This document shows, piece by piece, positions 1-46,600 of a stretch of 64,000 bases of DNA. This stretch comes from Phalacrocorax aristotelis (lineage: Eukaryota > Chordata > Aves > Suliformes > Phalacrocoracidae), in contig NC_134279.1 in the NCBI RefSeq assembly GCF_949628215.1, positions 54,982,266-55,046,265 of the forward strand, read 5' to 3'. A program made the position numbers and the translations under genes. A model generated the notes under the pieces. That model saw only the letters and a list, made by a program, of their open reading frames with translations, had not been told where the DNA came from and searched no databases. Positions within the stretch are counted from its first letter, which is position 1; each line of letters begins with the position of its first letter.

Positions 1-3000
1 AAAGGAGTTTTCCATTTCTTCTACTGACCACAGGCCACTGGGGAGGAAGGCTGGCACTGATGGCTGGAGGGGTGCAAATGCCTGCAGAGGGCAAATTTTC
101 ATGTGGAGATAAATCATAAAGGTGAGAAGCCCACCAGATATTGATCAAATCTCTGTGTTCTTCTCAGGAGAAAGTAGCCTGGATTTGTCAGCCCTTAGCA
201 GGTACTTGTGTTTCCAAGCGCTTTTTTACTGCTGAAGCAGAGGGCTGAGCTGGGCATGGGTTCTTCATCAGACCCATGCCTTTACGTGAGTCCCTTTTAA
301 TATTCCCACAGTATGGTTTTGTACCTGGGCAATACGATTCACTCTCAGTGGAGCTGAGCCTCTGCGAATGGCAGCATAACTGCAGTAACTAAATCTTTCT
401 TGTTTTTTTTTTTAAAGGAAAAGAAAAAAATCCCTCGACTCTGACATTTACAGTAGACATTATCTGCTCTCTGACATTTGGGCTCATAACCGAGGTTGAC
501 CGTATTTCCGTTCTTAACTTATCCCACTGTCACAGACAAGATAGGAACTGACTGGCCATCCCTTTCTCTAAATAGCAGCGCACCTGCCCCTTGCTCCAGC
601 ACACAGGTCATGAAGACTGGTACTTATTTCTGTGATGACGAACTGAGCCACACAAAAATAAATGAGGTATCCTCAGAAGTGTATGGCAGAGCAGGGAACT
701 GACCGAGGGGCTCCTATAGCCCACGCTTGCGCCATAACGAATTTTTATTTTGATCCCACGGGTGTTCAGGAGGACTGCGTGCACCGATTCCACAGCGCCA
801 GCGCTGCACCAGCCACCTGGGAGGAGCGGTGCATCACGTTAGCAATGGCTGCTGTGGCTATGCAGCTGCTGCACCCTCAGCAAGCAGTTTCAGGGTTGGG
901 GCCGTGACCACGCTGCCTGTGCGGGCAAGGGCATCGCGTGGCTCAGGAGCAGCTGGTTCCTGCTGGCAAAGCTGGGCATGGATGGAGGGGGCTGCTCCGG
1001 GCTGCTTTCGTGAGGCTGAGTGGTGTTGGTGACGCCACGTTGCTGTCACCAACATCCAGGCACAGCTTTAAAAGGACAAAAATCAGGACAAGGTTTTCAA
1101 ACTCCTTTGCAGGCCAGTCCGTTGAGGCAGCATTAACAGTGGTTTTATGTGTCTGCATTAGCCCAGCGGGGAATGGATGAACAGAAACAATATAACCTTG
1201 CTCTGAGCTCTTGGTTGGGTGACTAAATGTAGGGGTAAATGGATGACCGCAGAGCTGAGAAATTTGAGGTTAAGACAGGAGCCAAGGCAGAGCATGAAGA
1301 GCAGCAGGTTTGCCTCGATCCCCCACTCCCCTCTTCTTTGAGAGACAACTCAAATTGGCAGTATGTGCTTCAATAAAAATTCATTTCTAAAGGAGGAGGG
1401 TAAGGAAGATATATTTAAGATGGCATGAGATACACCTGTCCTGCTGATTGTCATTAAGACAAACAGCTCTACTTGACGAAGAAAGACACTGTAGTGCTCC
1501 TTTAACTCGGCTTGCACCAGGTTCAGTCAGGCAGCAGTGCAGCTGGCCTTACCCTCAGCCCTGAACAGGATCCAAACCAAACTCCTTGTAATCCAGAGCT
1601 TGGGCCACCATCGCTTTCTTCCGTCAGCATTTTGTCACCCATGTGAAGAACAGAGAGCAGCAGCAGCTGTGAAATGATACGGCAGTATTAACCCTGCTGG
1701 GTGAAAGGGCAGTGAATAAGGATCAGTCAGATAACTAAGCTTTTGTAATGGGATCTACAGATTTGTTTGCTGAACACCTGAAGGGGAACAAAGAGGGCCC
1801 TGAGACAAACACGGGAGACTGCTGGGAGTGAGTGCAAGTGCAGTGATGCTGGGGTTAGAGCAGGGGGCACCTGGCCCAGCCCAGCAGCCTGTCTGTCTGA
1901 GGCCAAGGCGGGATGCCTGGGGAGGGCACACGGCTGGGGAAAGCCCAGCGTGTCCGTCCCCATGACCACACTCCCACCACCAGCATGTCACAGCCCAGAC
2001 ATTTCTTGTTCACCTACGTGGCTTTAAGCAGCTAATGCTGTGCAGAGTCCAAACTCAGGTCATTGCTGCCCTACTCCCGTACTAATAGATGCTTTTTTTT
2101 TCTTGGGGAGAACAGAGGCTAGGAACAACACAGAACATGGGTGTCTCTGTTCATCTTCCTGTTACTGTATAGAGTTTTCATGCAAAGAAAACCCAAACCC
2201 TAGCATGGGCCACTTCAATGCTTTTGAAGACATTAGTTGTCCTTCTGACAGAAGTAAACTATTTGCTCTAGGAATGCTCCTTCCTTGAACACAGAAAAGC
2301 GAAGTTATGTAGAAACCAACAGAAAAGTACACTACTGGACTAATTTCAGCAAATACTTTTAGCAAGAAAACAGCTATATCACACCAAGAAATGCTGGCGT
2401 CCTCAGAAATGAGCAAGAATTGTTTCCATTCATTTCAGTTTTATCAATGAACATAGCTGTAAAAAAGCTTGAAAAATATATCACACTAAGTATCTCCCAA
2501 ATTGACTTCGAAGTTGAGCTGGGCAGAGTGGCAGGTGGGCACCCAGTTCTTCTCACAGCCTTGCTGCTGGAGGCACATGGAGGAGCTGGTGTCAGGTGTC
2601 TTGAGACTATGTGATGGGTGAAGGGAGTAGCTTGTCCGACATCGGACCAAGTTGTACTAGCAAGGTTTTGAAGCAGCAAAAATTTGTGAAAAATTGGAAT
2701 TTTGGCTACAAAAATTCTCAAGAAAATAATGGCAAATAAAGTGGAAAAGAACAGAAGAATTAATGGTTTGCGCTCTCCGTGTTGTGCAGGATGACTGACA
2801 GCTGAGCAACACTGGACACCACAGTCGCCTTCTCAGGAAGGCAGGTACCACTCATTGCGAATATCCTTCCTGGGAAATTAATTTCCCTTCCTGGGAAATT
2901 TCCTGGGAGAGAAGGCAGCACAGGCCCTTTATCTTTGTAAGGTGTTAAAAGCATTTTCCGAAAGAAAACAGAGTTACATATGATTACCTATGTTTATGTT

Positions 3001-4394
3001 GATGACAGGAGCTCAGCTTACAACAGCAGAATTATCTTTTGTTTAGTCTTAGTCTTCTGAAAGATGCATTCCAGCTGCGTGAGAGTGCCAGGCTATGGCG
3101 AGAATCTCAGTCTTTCCAGCCTCCAAAGCTAGGTTTTTTTTCCTGTAAGTCACTGTTTGTAACAGGCATGGATGATGCACCACATTTAAAAACCACTTTG
3201 CTGGTACAGCATCATTTTAGCTACCCGTTCCTTTAAATCCTGCTGAAGATCTGCACATCCATTTAAGCACCACAGTTATGTTTTGTGTCCTGAAGGCGCT
3301 CAATGTAGTTGCAGCAGTTTATAGTTTAGTGCAAAGAGGAGGGTGACACACAGTACAGCTGTGTGAGATACCAGGGCCGAAAGCACCATTATACAACAAT
3401 CCTGTGGAAAGTGGGCCTGATGGAACCTGCTCCTTTCAGTTCTTCAGCTCTTCAAGCAGAGAGCACCTTCGTTACTGTGAAGGTGTGTGTAAAACCTGAA
3501 TAACTCCAGAGAGCACCGGGGTCCCAGCCTCATCGTCCTGAAACAAGACTACTACGGGTACGCTGCCTGTAGGTGTCAGGCTCGTCCTACAGAATGGCCA
3601 ATGCGTGAGTCAAGACCAGGGGCGGGGACATTGATTTTGTTTTTTAAATCAAAGCAACCTCACATCACACCTGTTTTACTTAAAAAGTAAAAAATACAAT
3701 CTCAAGCTTACTTCTGCCCTTACAGATCAAGAGGGGGAGAACTAAAACATACTGCTGTCAGATTAAAGTTTCCTGCATCTGTTTTCCTCAGAAATACTTC
3801 TATGAAGACGTTAGCTTTAAATGATCAGAACTGCATGCTCTGCAGCCACCCCGAGACTTCAGCAGCGTAAGCAGCTTCAACCTTCCACCTTACATGTTCA
3901 TCGCTTATTTTTCTTCACCACTGCACTCAGACTCCTAAACATGCTACCGAAAACACGACCTAGCACTTCTACACCAAAACCCAAAGAAGCTGTCATACCT
4001 TCGCTCAAAGTAAGAGAACTGTACAAACAATATTTTCTATCTCCAGTCCTGCAATATGATGCTAAATATACACAGTAGTTTAATATAGAAGAGTTTGTTA
4101 CAGAAACCTACTAAAAGAGAAGCAGCCTGTGATTTTGACACTGCTCTCCTTTCCTGAAGGGGTGTGGGGCAAACGGTGCCGAGTGCTGATCTGAAAAGCG
4201 ATGAGGGAAGGGGAAGCGCATTGCATTTTAGAAGCAGGAGGTGTGAAGCCAGCTCTACAGAAGTAGGTCAGCTAACTCGGGGGAAACATTTTCATCTATT
4301 GGCTTAATTACAAGATTGGGGACTACGCTGGTATAAACAATCAATAGTAAGCCTCACAGGTTAAACAGATTTAATATTAAGTGTATATATGTAT
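1..4394. other. Intergenic DNA downstream of SLAIN2
   Basis: No exon, RNA gene or known repeat family was recognised. All open frames are short and have no protein-like content. The one notable structure is a cluster of TTCCTGGGAA units at 2867-2908. By mammalian synteny SLC10A4 would be expected beyond this side, but none of its exons is visible here. Confidence 0.5.
2867..2908. repeat. Tandem TTCCTGGGAA units with a 16-bp palindrome
   Basis: The 13-mer TTCCTGGGAAATT occurs at 2867-2879 and 2888-2900, with a third partial unit (TTCCTGGGA) at 2900-2908. Between the first two lies the perfect palindrome GGGAAATTAATTTCCC (2872-2887). TTC-N4-GAA is the spacing preferred by STAT6. Confidence 0.6.
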
Positions 4395-7300
4395 AGAAGC
4401 AAACCTAACTCCACTTTATTAATACCAAGATAAGAAAAAGATGGCATTCACATTACTATTGGATACGTTGCCTTGTAGCAAAATGCAATTGCAGAAAGTT
4501 ACCACGTTCGAAACAAACTTCTTGCTTGTATGTGAGCCAGAAGATAGGCATTCATACAAGCACTACACAGAACGTGTACTTAATTCAAAGGCGGCTTCCT
4601 AGCTACACTTTTACATTGCTCAATTTCCTGCATAAGTTCCAGAATTTTAAAAATTAAGGATTTGTTTCATGTGGTGAAGTGAGCACGAATCCTGTAAAAA
4701 CAGAAAGGTGCCTTGTGTACGTAGAATCACACAAACAAATCACTCTGGATGAAAATTCAGAATCCATCTCTCCACGTAACTCTGAATTATGCACAGGTCT
4801 ACCTCAGTCTGTCAATGAAATCACAGATTTCACCCAACTACAGCATTATACTCTGTATAGCGTTACACTCTGTTCATGAATTACAGGGGGCAGAAGCTGA
4901 TGTTGGTAACTTCTAGGAAAGTGATATACGGCTCTTGAAAAACAACCCAACCAATAAAAAAAGCCCTATAAATTTAGAGGGTGTTGGTTTAAAGGCTTCT
5001 AAAACAAGTTGTTATGAAAAATAATGATCCCAGAAGTATTTTGTGGTAAGAATATTTTATATTTTTTTTTACACTTTTAACACTTACAAAAACATTCAAA
5101 CACAAAAAAAAATTTAAATAACTTTGGAAGCAGAACAAGTCCTTCTGCCTACACACATACAACAATTCCGAGCTGTTGGCACAAAAAGTAATCCACATTC
5201 ATAAAACCCTTACTACTATATCAAACATAAGTTAAGTAAATCATAGGCACTAGTTTATCAAATCCATATTTCCACACTTCTGCAGTAAATCTCTAAACAC
5301 GGAGCCCCATGATTTCCTGATATCAATAAACTGGTAATGCACAAAGGCTTTGTAGTAAACAGACAGGCTGTCGTTTCAGGAAGTCGTTCGCTGTATTTCA
5401 GGGGGAGAACAGCAGAGGGAAGAATCCTCACAAAACTTAAGCTGAACTTACCCAAGTGATGAATTACTTAACTTAAGGAAAGGTACACAACGGTTTGATG
5501 CAGCCATGGTAAAACCCCCAATATCGTCATCTAAACTGACTTTCAAAATTTAAAAGTCAATCAAGTGTTCGATAAAAATCCACCAATTAAAATTCACCTT
5601 TTTTCAGCGACTGCAGCATTGCTTTGTAAAATGCTGAAATGTTAAAATTCCCGCTTTAGTGAGAATATGTGCATTTGGTCGAATCCTCTCTTCTGCTTAA
5701 CAGTGACACGAGACACTAACTGACATCCATTGTCTGTGCCGGCAAGTGACACAGGGCTAGATTAGTGGCATGTACTGGTCTACTGGTGCAAGGTGGTTTC
5801 TTTACCCCTGCTGAAATATCTTACTGCATTACAGTATATTTGATACCCTGACTCCAAAGTCTCAGCACAGACCTTGGTCTGGAGTGTGAAGTCGTTCATC
5901 AACCCAAAGTTTGCTTGTGTAATTAGAGCTGCAAATTAGTCTCCACTCCTTCCTATTTGGCTTCTTCCAAGTCAAGTAGTATTGCATGGCTTTTCATCCA
6001 GGAGTATGTTAATGCTGGCCTAAAACTCAAGTGCTGGAATTTCAGGGTTAGTTATCCTCTTAGTGGTGGGAGTCAAGATACACCAGCAGTTGCAAACTCA
6101 GATACTAACGGGGCTGAAGGCTACCTACCGTCCAATCCAACTTGTAGTGTTTGTCAGTCATTGCACAAAGGATATACCATTCACATTCTCTTACTTCATC
6201 AACTGTACATCCAAAATACTGAAAAAGCTTCAAACAAATTCCCTTCCGTTTAACTAGTCCCACCCAATACAACTTTAGTTACAAGTGTTTGCATGATGTC
6301 TTCCAAAACAGAAAACAATGGTTCCAATGCTAATTATATGAGTGAGTTGTTCTGAGCAAAATGTGTTAGAATAAGTCAGAGCCACCGGAGGAATTTAATA
6401 GCTTGTAAACAGACATAGCAGGTTTCATACTCTGTTACCAGTAATGTAAGATACACATATGTAAGGCAAAGTACATATTTAAACACGCTTACATGGGCAA
6501 TATCTTCTGTAAAAATATTTACAATTTAAAATAAACCAATTTAAGAAATGGATGAAAGTAAAAAAATAGGATACAGAAAACTCCCTCATACCATGGAACA
6601 TCACCTAAATGAATATCATTTGGCATCAAGAGTCAACTCATTACCTTAAAATTTGTATGTTACAAGTGCATAGTTGTGTCTCCTTCTCCTTAACTATCAG
6701 CATTTACAGTTGCTCCAGGCTGCAAGCATAGTGGTATGGTATTAGGACAAATTAACATTACAACTTGCTCTTTCCTTTTTAAGGACACCTGCTATAAAAA
6801 GTTTTTCCCAAGTAGCGAGCCGTGAGATAAAAATGTGGCTAGAAGAGCAAAGGCCATCCTTCCTGAGCCAGGAACTTTAAGGTTAGAAAGATTGTACAAC
6901 TGATACTAAGCCCTTTTGGCAATCAAACGTAAAAGAGCATGTAAAGCTGATAAATCAACATAGGAAATATGCAATCTATACTATTGCATTTGTGTCTGCT
7001 ACATTGAAACTTTTAATGTTAATAAAAGCCATGGCTACTACTTACTGTTCTGCCTAATCCTCCAGAGTAACTTCTGATCCTCCCTGAAGGATGTACGTAC
7101 CACTTTCCCCAAAGAGAACCTCATACAATTGTTAAAAGCAATGTTCCACTAGCACTGTAGCAGTCTGCAATCAGAATATTAGCTCTGATTAATGTAGTCT
7201 TGTTTCAATAGTACATATTCCCCAATCTTTCTGCTGAATTAGAACAGGCTGAAAATGAAGTTTTGGACAATGTAAGTTGACTGTTACACTTGCTGTTTTT

Positions 7301-7640
7301 CAAGATGGGCATTTCTTTGGCATTCGTTAGGTTTTTGCCCAGACATTGGCCACTGTCATAAATGCTCATATTGATACATTTTTAGCAAGCAAGAAAAAAA
7401 CCCAGAAGTGATAGCAATTTTCATGTAGCAGTGATTGTATGATCACCAAACATCTGATGTTAGATGTCATTAAAGTGCTGCTTTATAATCTCTGCCAGTT
7501 TGTGCTAATTAGAGACAGAGAGGTCTGGAATTTTTACAAATCCCAAAAGTCACATCTGAACAGTTTGTATAATCAAGCTGTCTTTTAGCCTGGTGAGGAA
7601 GCATCCATGAGCACTGGAACTTTGCATTAAGCTTTGCAGT
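4395..7640 (-). other. SLAIN2: Probable SLAIN2 3'UTR
   Basis: No host coding sequence is recognisable downstream of the SLAIN2 stop in this AT-rich stretch. In a by-eye scan of 3000-7640 the only canonical minus-strand AATAAA found is at 4420-4415, with ATTAAA at 4375-4370. Other ATTAAA hexamers lie inside, for example at 6399-6394, so shorter forms are possible. The end point is inferred, not observed. Confidence 0.4.
4415..4420 (-). terminator. SLAIN2: Candidate SLAIN2 polyadenylation signal
   Basis: The plus strand reads TTTATT here, so the minus strand reads AATAAA within TAATAAAG. The sequence just downstream on the minus strand is moderately T/G-rich. Use of this site is an inference from position. 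Confidence 0.4.
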
Positions 7641-41462
<33,822 letters not shown>

Positions 41463-41700
41463 TCACCGCTCGCCTTGGCTTCTCCCTGTGTTGGGGTGGT
41501 GTGACGTTGCTGGGGGTGGGAGGCAGAGCCTCGCCCTCGCCTGCTGCCGTGTTGAGGGGCTGCCCTGGCAGCCCGGCTCCGGAGGGAACAGCCGGGCGTG
41601 GCCCGCTCCCCTGGCCCCTCCTTTGGGCGCCGCGGGTCCCACCCAGGAGTCGTTCGGGAAGCCCCGGGACACCTTCCCAAAATGCTCCGGAGAGTCACCC

Positions 41701-44700
41701 GAAGGGTACGCCGTGTACCCCTGGTCGCTCCTGGCGATGGGCTTCGGCCCTCTGTGTGCAACAGGCACGTGACCCGCTTCCAGAATATTGCTTGAGCCCT
41801 TCATGTTGAGCCCATATTAATACAAAAAGGGACATGAAATGGCCATCTACAAGACCACTCTTACATCTGTAGGTTTAAGGAACTAGTGGGTCTTGAGGGT
41901 TTGTGTCTCCAAACTTCAGCTGCTGTCATCGTGGGGATGGTCTGCCCTCCCCCACCGCTGCTGTGAGACAGTGCCCTTACTGCTATCCCTTTGCAGTTTT
42001 ATTCCTCTTCCCAAGCTCCATCTACTCAACAGCTTCATTTTGGAGGCAGTATTTGCTGGGGGAGAGGAAGAACACCAGCAAGTGGGCTGGAGGAGGGCTG
42101 GAGCCTGCAGGGGTAGCATTTACCAGGCTCAGGGGAGGGAAGAAGGGGAACAAGACGGGTGCTCGGACCTGCGGGGCATGCTGAGAAGGTGCGAAGCTTG
42201 GGGCCGTAAATGCCACACAATTGTGTTTGCGTTGTATTAGGTATGGTGCATGGACTGCTGGGATGTTGAGGCTGCCAGACATGAGTCTGCAGCGTTCTTA
42301 CATATGGGGACGAGGACACAGTCACTTCCTTGCCATATGCAATACTCTCCCTTTATATGTTCAAAGATTACATTATCTCTTTATGTACTGTGTTGTTTGA
42401 TGGTTTATGCTGGGGTGGTTATCCACTGTTAGTGTTGGGTGCTTGCCAGAATCCAGGCCTTTGATACATAAATACAATTTATATCATTGTTTCCTCCAAA
42501 CTGATATCACCTTAACTATTTAACTGTATTAAAATACTTCTGGGCTGGCATTTTTTAACAAAGCAATTTAAATTACTCTTATGGCAACCTGTCTTCATTA
42601 TCTACTAGGAAAACAAACCTTTTATCAACGGCAAGCTTTACCACAGATTTTGTATAATTGTCACAGTTATAAAACTATTAAACAGTTTTGGCCCATGAGC
42701 TGAGACCTTTGGGACTTTGCTCATTGATGCCACATTAATAACCATCAATGGTGACCCTTGGAGACTGATCTGGAAACACACTTGTAAATCCAGCTCATTC
42801 TCTCTTAAATCTGTATCATTTGGTACCAACTCAAGTGCCTTAAGGGAATCCAGATACATTCTGGGAGCACAGTTACTTTATTAACAGACCTTACTGTTCT
42901 CTAAAAGGCAAGCAAAACAATAAAAAGGTTTTTGACAATAATGATCCTCTGTGACACTGACACTTTCACTGACACTGCTGACAACTCAGTGGTTGGTAGG
43001 TGTAATAGTGATCTTAACCGATGCAGGGAAGCTTATTCCAACTTAGAATATTTATAGCAGGACCACACAATATAGTTTCCTTATTCTTCTTTAACTATCC
43101 TCAGTCCAAATATCAGTGGCACGATACACCGTCAGTCACTTGCATTAATCATGCTTTTATAATAGCAATAGAAGTTCGGTCTTTTCTATACTGCAGCTAC
43201 TGGGATCAGGATGGGGCTGGTGGCTGGGGCTGGGAGGGGGACAGAGTGTGAAGTGGGGCTGTGACGAAGGGCTCTGCCAGGGAACGTAGGGAGGCAGCAC
43301 AGAGAAGAGCTAGGACCAGAAAGAGCCCGAGGCTCCTCGGAACTGCTGAGTCAAACTGCAGCTGCTCTTGGTGGCTGTGTCATGTTTAGGGGCCTCCTCT
43401 GTGATGTCATGCAGCAGCTCTGAGAGCCCCCAAGGGGTCCGTGCGCTGCCTGCACCCTGCCTCTCCTTTTCCTCCTCCCTTCCTCTCCCCAGCCCATTTT
43501 ACGGTCTGTCCCCCCGATTCCCTACCCCAGCTTGCTGTCCCCTGCTGACACCATTACTTTGCTGCCTGCAGCTCTGGCAAGACAGCTCCCTACACAACAC
43601 GCTGGCCGTGGGTGTGTGGAGGGGGGGGTGGAAAGTCAGAAAAAAACGTTTGAGAATTGCTGAGCCATCTGCTATTTTTACAAAGAGTAAAGGCAAATGA
43701 GATTAACAAAGGGAGTAACTGGTTAATAGTCACCATAGTCTGTGCTTGAGTAACGAACGAGGACCGTTATCCTGCTTTCTCATCCACTCTAGTGCTGTGA
43801 GTGCCCTTCTCATGTTTCAGGAACTGAGGAGCAGCAAGGCTTGGACCAGAAGGCTCCCATTAAATATCAGGTCAATAATGGGCTTCCATGAGCTTGTCTG
43901 TCATCAGATTCCAAGCTTGCACTGGCTAGCTGTGAGAGACCACACCCGAACAGAGGCCCCTGGGTGATGATACAAAAATAGCATTAACTGATAGTAATGC
44001 CACAAAAATGAAATCTTTCCACCATGTCACAAGAGCAAGAGAAATTCCTGTGCATGTGAAATTAGACCTGTTGCAGATTTTTTTATGAGCAGCTGCAGTT
44101 TGTGCCCATGCTGTCTTTTCCACATATATGGAGAGGGAAGGGAAAAGCAGCATTTCTGCAGCAGTATTTTCCAGATCTCAGTACCTGCATGGGTGCTTCT
44201 CTTCTCTCACTTGGGGCACATTCATAACTCACGTGATGAGAGGAAATGAGGAGCACTCCCTCCAAAGGAAAAGAAGCCCAAGCAAGGCTGCCGTATCACT
44301 CAAATAATTCAGCACCCATCCCCCTGACAAGTTGTTCCTGAGAAAAAGGGCACCAGGAGCCTTCTTTTTATGGTCTTTGAGCTCTTTAGCATGGACAGCC
44401 CTGTGGTTTGTTTCTCACAGCTGTGATTCGCTGCATTGTTGGTTTTACATCTGGCGAAACTGTTAGAATCTGACTTTGAAATCTTTATTTCAGTGGTCAC
44501 CTGGAGAACAAAAGATACCTCAGGGGGAAGAGTACATGAAGATGTCAGATGCATGGTGGGAAGTTAACATTTGTAGCAAATATTTAACTTCACGCCTGGA
44601 AAACTAGACTGGTTTTTAAGCGGCTTTGTTTAGTCTCCTGCAGAAGGTTGTTGCCTGCCAGACTTCTCAAAGGAGGTGTTCAGCAGGCCCACACATGTTC

Positions 44701-45563
44701 ATGTTAGGCAGTGTTTATCTAAACCTTTGACAACATAGAAAGTACAATTTGTCATTACAATGTATAGTATGTGCAAACATTGTATACACAGAGGAATAAC
44801 TATGCTCCTTTCATAATATGTCCTTTTCAGAATTCATTTCAAAACTCTTCAGCTGGTTCTGCTGAAAGAACCAACAACGTAACTTCAATTATTTATAAAA
44901 GATATCCCTGAGTATATCTGGCCTCATCGGTGGTGAGACAACACACTTAGCACTTCTGGTTGGACTTGGGTTATTTGGAAACTCAAAAATACAGTCTGTC
45001 TCTGCGCACACCTTCAGTAACTGTCCTCTAAAAACTGTGAACAGCAGCAAGCTTTGTAAAGACATCCATATGTCAACCCACTTAAAAGTCTTTATAAATA
45101 ATTTTTAAAAGGTGCTTACTACTGACACTACCATGGGCGAGAGAGAGACCCACATTCAGTACACTGGTCTCCTTACCAAGTTACAAGCCTGCCTGAAGGG
45201 CAGGCAAGATTCCAGCCAAGTTCTCCCATTGAAAGTACATCTATCTTTGGTATCATCAAGTATAAAATGTAGCTCTTTAGCATGAATTTATATGCCTCTT
45301 CTTTTTCTGCATAGGAAAAAAAGATGTTAACATTTTGACCACAACCACCTTTAAACATGTATTTTATGCTCCAAAGCTGGAGCAAGAGCAATTCTAGGGT
45401 GCTGCACAGATTCCTAATGAGGCTGGTATTCATGACATGCCATGTGGCTAGAAAATGTATGAACAAGTATGTATTTAAATCTTTATAATATGTATAATTA
45501 ATTTACTGATGACTCTTTTCAAAGGTTATCATCACAATTGAGCATTGTAAAAAGTCTTTCATA
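41701..45563. other. Intergenic DNA upstream of SLAIN2
   Basis: No exon, RNA gene or repeat was identified. A locally GC-rich patch at about 43.2-43.6 kb has no clear coding content. All open frames are short. Confidence 0.5.
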
Positions 45564-46600
45564 TGACAGAATGAGAGAATGGCTGAGGTTAGAAGGCACC
45601 TCTGGAGACCATCTGGTCCAACCCCCTGCTCAAGCAGGGTCACCTAGAGCTGGTTGCCCAGGACTGTCTCCAGAGGGCTTTTGAATATCTCCGAGGATGG
45701 AGACACAACCACCTTTCTGGGCAACCTGTGCCAGTGCACAGATACCCTCACAATAAAATAAAAAAAAAGTTTCCTGATGTTCAGAGGGAAGCTCTTGTGT
45801 TTCAGTTTGTGCCCACTGCCCCTGGTCCTCTCACTGGGGACCACTAAAAAGGGCCTGGCTCCATCCTCTTTGCACCCTTCCTTCAGGCTTTTGTATATGT
45901 TAATAAGAACCCCCTGACTGAACAGTCCCACCTCTCTCAGCCTCTCCTCATAGGAATGGTGCTCCAGTCCCTTTATCACCTTTGGAGCCTTTTGCTGGAC
46001 TCTCTCCAGTAGCACTATGTATGTCTTGTTTTGAGGAGCCCAGAACTGGACACACGACTCCAGGTGTGACCTCACCAGTGCTGAGCAGAGGGGAAGGATC
46101 ACCTCCCTTGATCTGCTGGCAACACTTTGTCTAATGCAGCCCAGGATACCATTAACCTGCTTTACAGCAAGGGCATGTTGCTGTTCAAATTGGTGTCCAC
46201 CAGGACCCCCAGTCCCTTTTCTGCCAAGCTGCTTTGCAGCTGGGCAGCCCCCACCATATACCGGTGCACGGGGTTGTTCCTCCCCAGGTGCAGGACTTTG
46301 CACTTCCCCTGGTTGAAGTTCATGAGGCTCCTGTCAGCCCATTTCTCCAGCCTGTGGAGGTCCCTCTGGATGGCCGCGTGCCCTCTGGTGCCCTCCAGCC
46401 AGTCCTCCCAGTTTGGTGTCATCAGGAAACTTGCTGAGGGTACACTCTGCCCCATCATCCAGGTCATCAATGAAGATGTGAAACAGGAGTGCACCCAGTA
46501 TTGACCCCTGGGGTACAGTGGTGGTTACTGGCCTCCAATTAGACTTTGTGCCACTGACCACCACCTTATCGGTCAGAACCACTGCAGACACCCCACATCA
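45564..46600 (-). mobile_element. CR1 LINE, 5'-truncated inside the RT domain
   Basis: On the minus strand the copy starts within the reverse transcriptase ([19 protein letters not shown]), runs through LHLGRNNPVHRYMVGAAQL in a second frame and [20 protein letters not shown] in a third, and ends with the CR1 tail (ggttggaccagatggtctcc). The final tail repeats are degraded (ATTCTCTC, ATTCTGTC). The catalytic FADD block reads FPDD, and several frameshifts are present, so it is dead. It is older than the copy at 52.9-55.4 kb. Confidence 0.93.

Noticed and set aside
1-4394. Possible SLC10A4 exons expected from mammalian synteny
   Set aside because: No transporter-like transmembrane frames or conserved blocks are visible on either strand in this part.
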